DNA of 52,210 nt from Kordia sp. TARA_039_SRF (GTDB taxonomy: Bacteria > Bacteroidota > Bacteroidia > Flavobacteriales > Flavobacteriaceae), in the NCBI GenBank assembly GCA_006383075.2, contig SMNH02000005.1, positions 282,189-334,398 of the forward strand. Reading direction: 5' to 3'. The translations under genes were made by a program, and so were the position numbers. Shown here piece by piece: positions 50,180-52,210 of the stretch (positions are counted from its first letter, which is position 1; each line of letters opens with the position of its first letter). The notes under the pieces were generated by a model, which saw only the letters and a program-made list of their open reading frames with translations, did no database searches and was not told the origin of the DNA.

Positions 50180-50656
50180 ATGAAGATACTCAAAAAAGTA
50201 GCAGTTTTAGCATTAATTGCGCTTGTAATTTTACAGTTTTTCGGTCCTGAGCGAAATGAAGGTGACATTACAGATTTAGAACCGTTTATTGCAGAAACCA
50301 ATCCGCCAGCATCGGTTCAAGCGTCTTTAAAAGTGGCGTGTTACGATTGTCATTCAAGCAATACGCGTTATCCTTGGTACAGCAACATTGAACCAATTTC
50401 GTATTGGATGGCAGACCATGTTGCGCATGGAAAAGACGAATTGAATTTTTCTGAATGGAGTTCATATTCCATTAAACGGAAAGATCATAAATTGGAAGAA
50501 ATTGTAGAAGAAATTGAAGAAGGACACATGCCAATTGCTTCGTATTTGTGGACACATGGCGATGCAAAATTATCAGAAACCCAAATCCAAGAAATCACCG
50601 ATTGGGTACAAACTGCACGAAGTGTATTAGCATTTAAAAAGGAAAAACCTCAATAG
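50180..50656 (+). CDS. Haem-binding-domain (CxxCH) exported protein
   Basis: The 158-residue protein has an N-terminal signal or anchor (residues ~4-21) and one c-type haem motif, ACYDCHSSN (Cys54, Cys57, His58), followed by NTRYPWYSNIEPISYWMADHVAHGKDELNFSEWS, the pattern of the haem_bd (PF14376) family. A candidate distal Met is in EEGHMPIASYLW. Likely periplasmic electron transfer or haem sensing. A near-consensus promoter (TTG 50130, 18 bases, TATATTTT 50151-50158) precedes it. Confidence 0.9.
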   Translation: MKILKKVAVLALIALVILQFFGPERNEGDITDLEPFIAETNPPASVQASLKVACYDCHSSNTRYPWYSNIEPISYWMADHVAHGKDELNFSEWSSYSIKRKDHKLEEIVEEIEEGHMPIASYLWTHGDAKLSETQIQEITDWVQTARSVLAFKKEKPQ

Positions 50657-50662
50657 GTTTTT
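50643..50662 (+). terminator. Hairpin overlapping the stop codon of the haem-binding gene
   Basis: AAAAACCT-CAAT-AGGTTTTT is a perfect 8-base stem; the stop TAG lies in the loop and right arm. Confidence 0.6.
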
Positions 50663-50680
50663 GGTGTTGGGTTTTAGGTT
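50662..50680 (+). repeat. Dispersed 19-base string, copy 2
   Basis: TGGTGTTGGGTTTTAGGTT is identical to the - strand at 19680-19698. Here TTGGGTTTT is also answered by AAAACCCAA at 50704-50712, so it forms one arm of a hairpin between convergent genes. Confidence 0.6.
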
Positions 50681-50712
50681 GAATTTTCCAACATCAAACA
50701 CCCAAAACCCAA

Positions 50713-51399
50713 TCAAAGTAACTCTTCTACAACTGTTACTACGCCTGTAGAAGCTTTTTCTGCGATTACCGTTAGGTTTTCGTAGGCGTTTTCGTTTACA
50801 GATGGTTTTGGATCAATGAAATAAATTGGGGTACTTTGTGGTACAAAATTAATCAAGCTTGCTGCAGGATATACTTGCATAGAGGTTCCAATGATGAGTA
50901 AAATATCTGCTTGAACACATTCCGCAACGGCGGTTTCAATCATTGGAACATCTTCGCCAAACCACACAATGTGCGGGCGCAATTGTGAACCGCGCTCACA
51001 GACATCACCAACTGAAATATCGCTGGTACAATCGTAAATTTTATACGGATGAGCAACACCTCGCATTTTAGATAATTCGCCGTGTAAGTGAATAATGTTT
51101 GAACTTCCAGCGCGTTCGTGCAAATTGTCTACATTTTGGGTAACAATTGTCACATCGTATTTTTTTTCAAGTTGTACTAGGGCTTTGTGTCCTTTGTTGG
51201 GTTCTACTTCTTGTAGCTGACGTCTTCGTTGGTTGTAAAAATCCAACACCAATGCTGGGTTTTTATCAAATCCGACAGGCGAAGCGACTTCCATAATATC
51301 GTGTCCTTCCCATAAACCATCTGCATCACGAAAGGTTTTGATGCCACTTTCAGCACTGATTCCAGCACCTGTTAATACGACTATTTTTGTTTTTTCCAT
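50713..51399 (-). CDS. cobB: NAD-dependent protein deacylase, sirtuin (CobB type)
   Basis: The 228-residue protein has the Rossmann loop GAGISAESGI (11-20), TQNVDNLHERAG (88-98) with the NAD-binding Asn/Asp pair, catalytic His106 in HLHGE, and GTSMQVYPAASLI. Tyr55 and Arg58 in FYNQRRRQL match the pair that gives Sirt5/CobB activity on succinyl-lysine. The small zinc-ribbon part keeps only two cysteines (Cys124, Cys134) of the usual four, so zinc binding is doubtful. It overlaps the upstream TPR-like gene by 19 bases. Confidence 0.95.
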   Translation of the reverse strand: MEKTKIVVLTGAGISAESGIKTFRDADGLWEGHDIMEVASPVGFDKNPALVLDFYNQRRRQLQEVEPNKGHKALVQLEKKYDVTIVTQNVDNLHERAGSSNIIHLHGELSKMRGVAHPYKIYDCTSDISVGDVCERGSQLRPHIVWFGEDVPMIETAVAECVQADILLIIGTSMQVYPAASLINFVPQSTPIYFIDPKPSVNENAYENLTVIAEKASTGVVTVVEELL

Positions 51400-52210
51400 C
51401 TATTGTAAATACGCGCTTTAGGTAAGTTTATAAATTCGTTTGAGCTATCATCTATAAAATCAATGAGGTCTTTTTTTAGATATTCTTCACTTTCAATCAT
51501 GCTGTTGAGCAAGACGATATTGTCTTCGTGTTTTTCCAAATAATCATACAAATACATTAAATTCAGTTTGGCATTTTCAAAACCTGGATATTCTTTAATG
51601 GTATTTGCATAGGATTTTTCGGCGAGTTCGTAATCTTCAAATTCCCAAGCAACATTGGCACGAATATAATCAATAAAAAGGTCTTCGGTGGTTGCTTGCA
51701 AATCGTCTAAAAACTGCATGGTGGCATTGTAATCTTTTAACATTACATAATAATCAATTGCCATGAGTCTTGTTGCGATATCGTTGGGAAATGCTTTTAA
51801 AAGTTCGTCTATAGCTTCCAGTTGAAAAACTTCATTAATTCTTGAAGCAATTCTGATTTTGGTAATATAATAGATTCTTTTCGTTGTAAATTCACCTTCG
51901 AGTGTATTTAAAAGAGCTAAAATTTCCTTGTATTTTTTCTTTACAATTAGGTTTCTATATAAGCGAAAAAATAGCAATGATTTTAACCGGTTTCTGTTAA
52001 CTTCTACATCATCACTCGGAATGGTTAAGCTGTATAAATCTTTATAGGTTTCGCTAAAATATTGTCCTGTAGCATACACAAAAACATCTTGCAACACAAA
52101 CGTATCATCTTTATATCCTAATTGGTAATCATGATAATTAATGCCTTCTTCTTCTGTAAACAATCGGAATAGCAAATGATACTTTTTTTCATCCAAATGA
52201 TAATAATAAT
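51381..52210 (-). CDS. TPR-like helical repeat protein, 5' end outside window
   Basis: The frame is open to the last base of the window (residues YYYHLDEKK before the first possible TTG at 52196), so the gene probably starts beyond 52210. At least 271 residues are seen. It is soluble, acidic and helical, with units such as LFIDYIRANVAWEFEDYELAEKSYANTIKEYPGFENAKLNLMYLYDYLEKHEDNIVLL, which fit TPR spacing. Function is unknown; overlap with the sirtuin gene implies co-expression. Confidence 0.85.
   Translation of the reverse strand, partial: YYYHLDEKKYHLLFRLFTEEEGINYHDYQLGYKDDTFVLQDVFVYATGQYFSETYKDLYSLTIPSDDVEVNRNRLKSLLFFRLYRNLIVKKKYKEILALLNTLEGEFTTKRIYYITKIRIASRINEVFQLEAIDELLKAFPNDIATRLMAIDYYVMLKDYNATMQFLDDLQATTEDLFIDYIRANVAWEFEDYELAEKSYANTIKEYPGFENAKLNLMYLYDYLEKHEDNIVLLNSMIESEEYLKKDLIDFIDDSSNEFINLPKARIYNRWKKQK

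Overview
The window looks like a chromosomal segment of a marine-type member of the Flavobacteriaceae (Bacteroidota), perhaps close to Kordia. The genus is a guess; the family is well supported. The DNA is AT-rich. Promoters fit the Bacteroidota pattern (TTG/TTTG, 17-23 bases, TAnnTTTG) and there are no obvious Shine-Dalgarno sites. Other family markers are a type IX secretion C-terminal sorting domain, a type B L31, DUF4199 and DUF4252 proteins, and a CarB that lacks its C-terminal regulatory domain. I found no tRNA, rRNA, insertion sequence, integrase or CRISPR array.

Layout. 1-2935 (+): the end of a repeat-rich T9SS-exported protein, a His-rich polytopic membrane protein and an Asp-box lipoprotein. 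3151-10019 (-): an ECF sigma factor module, an MsbA-like ABC exporter, a phosphohexomutase, a family 2 glycosyltransferase and a DUF4199 protein. 10064-12069 (+): rpmE2, a GlmU-like nucleotidyltransferase/acyltransferase and a small membrane protein. 12164-14624 (-): a pair of small paralogues and an orphan oligopeptide-binding lipoprotein. 14640-19428 (+, with one small - gene): mtaB, a META/DUF6438 lipoprotein, a hydrolase and a lytic transglycosylase.

19756-27058 (+) is a tight six-gene operon with every junction overlapping or 3 bases apart. It encodes a MoxR AAA+ ATPase, a vWA-plus-beta-propeller protein and four accessory proteins. It matches the MoxR-vWA-beta-propeller ternary systems proposed as NTP-dependent conflict systems. 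27067-33364: a class-C-like serine hydrolase, an acyltransferase, and an ankyrin lipoprotein divergent from a membrane-tethered AraC/TPR regulator, with a repeated TGACGCA motif between them. 33432-36653 (+): rpmH and carB.

36654-39128 is the most plastic part. It holds a 22-base tandem repeat and two gene cassettes, one encoding a TIR-domain protein and one a lipoprotein. Their ends follow integron attC logic, each cassette opening with a core that is complementary to the start of its own closing site. 39129-43585 is a vitamin B12 locus: btuF and btuC on the - strand, and a cobalamin riboswitch driving a BtuB-type receptor on the + strand; no btuD is visible. 43753-47528 holds an S41 protease lipoprotein and a second ECF sigma module with two DUF4252 proteins. 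47554-52210 holds a membrane-anchored unknown, purB with a HEAT-like neighbour, a haem-binding-domain protein, and a sirtuin overlapping a TPR-like protein that runs off the end.

Intergenic spaces carry several families of short dispersed palindromes. One has a TCAAG loop with paired (compensatory) stem changes and seems also to have entered the variable arm of the riboswitch.
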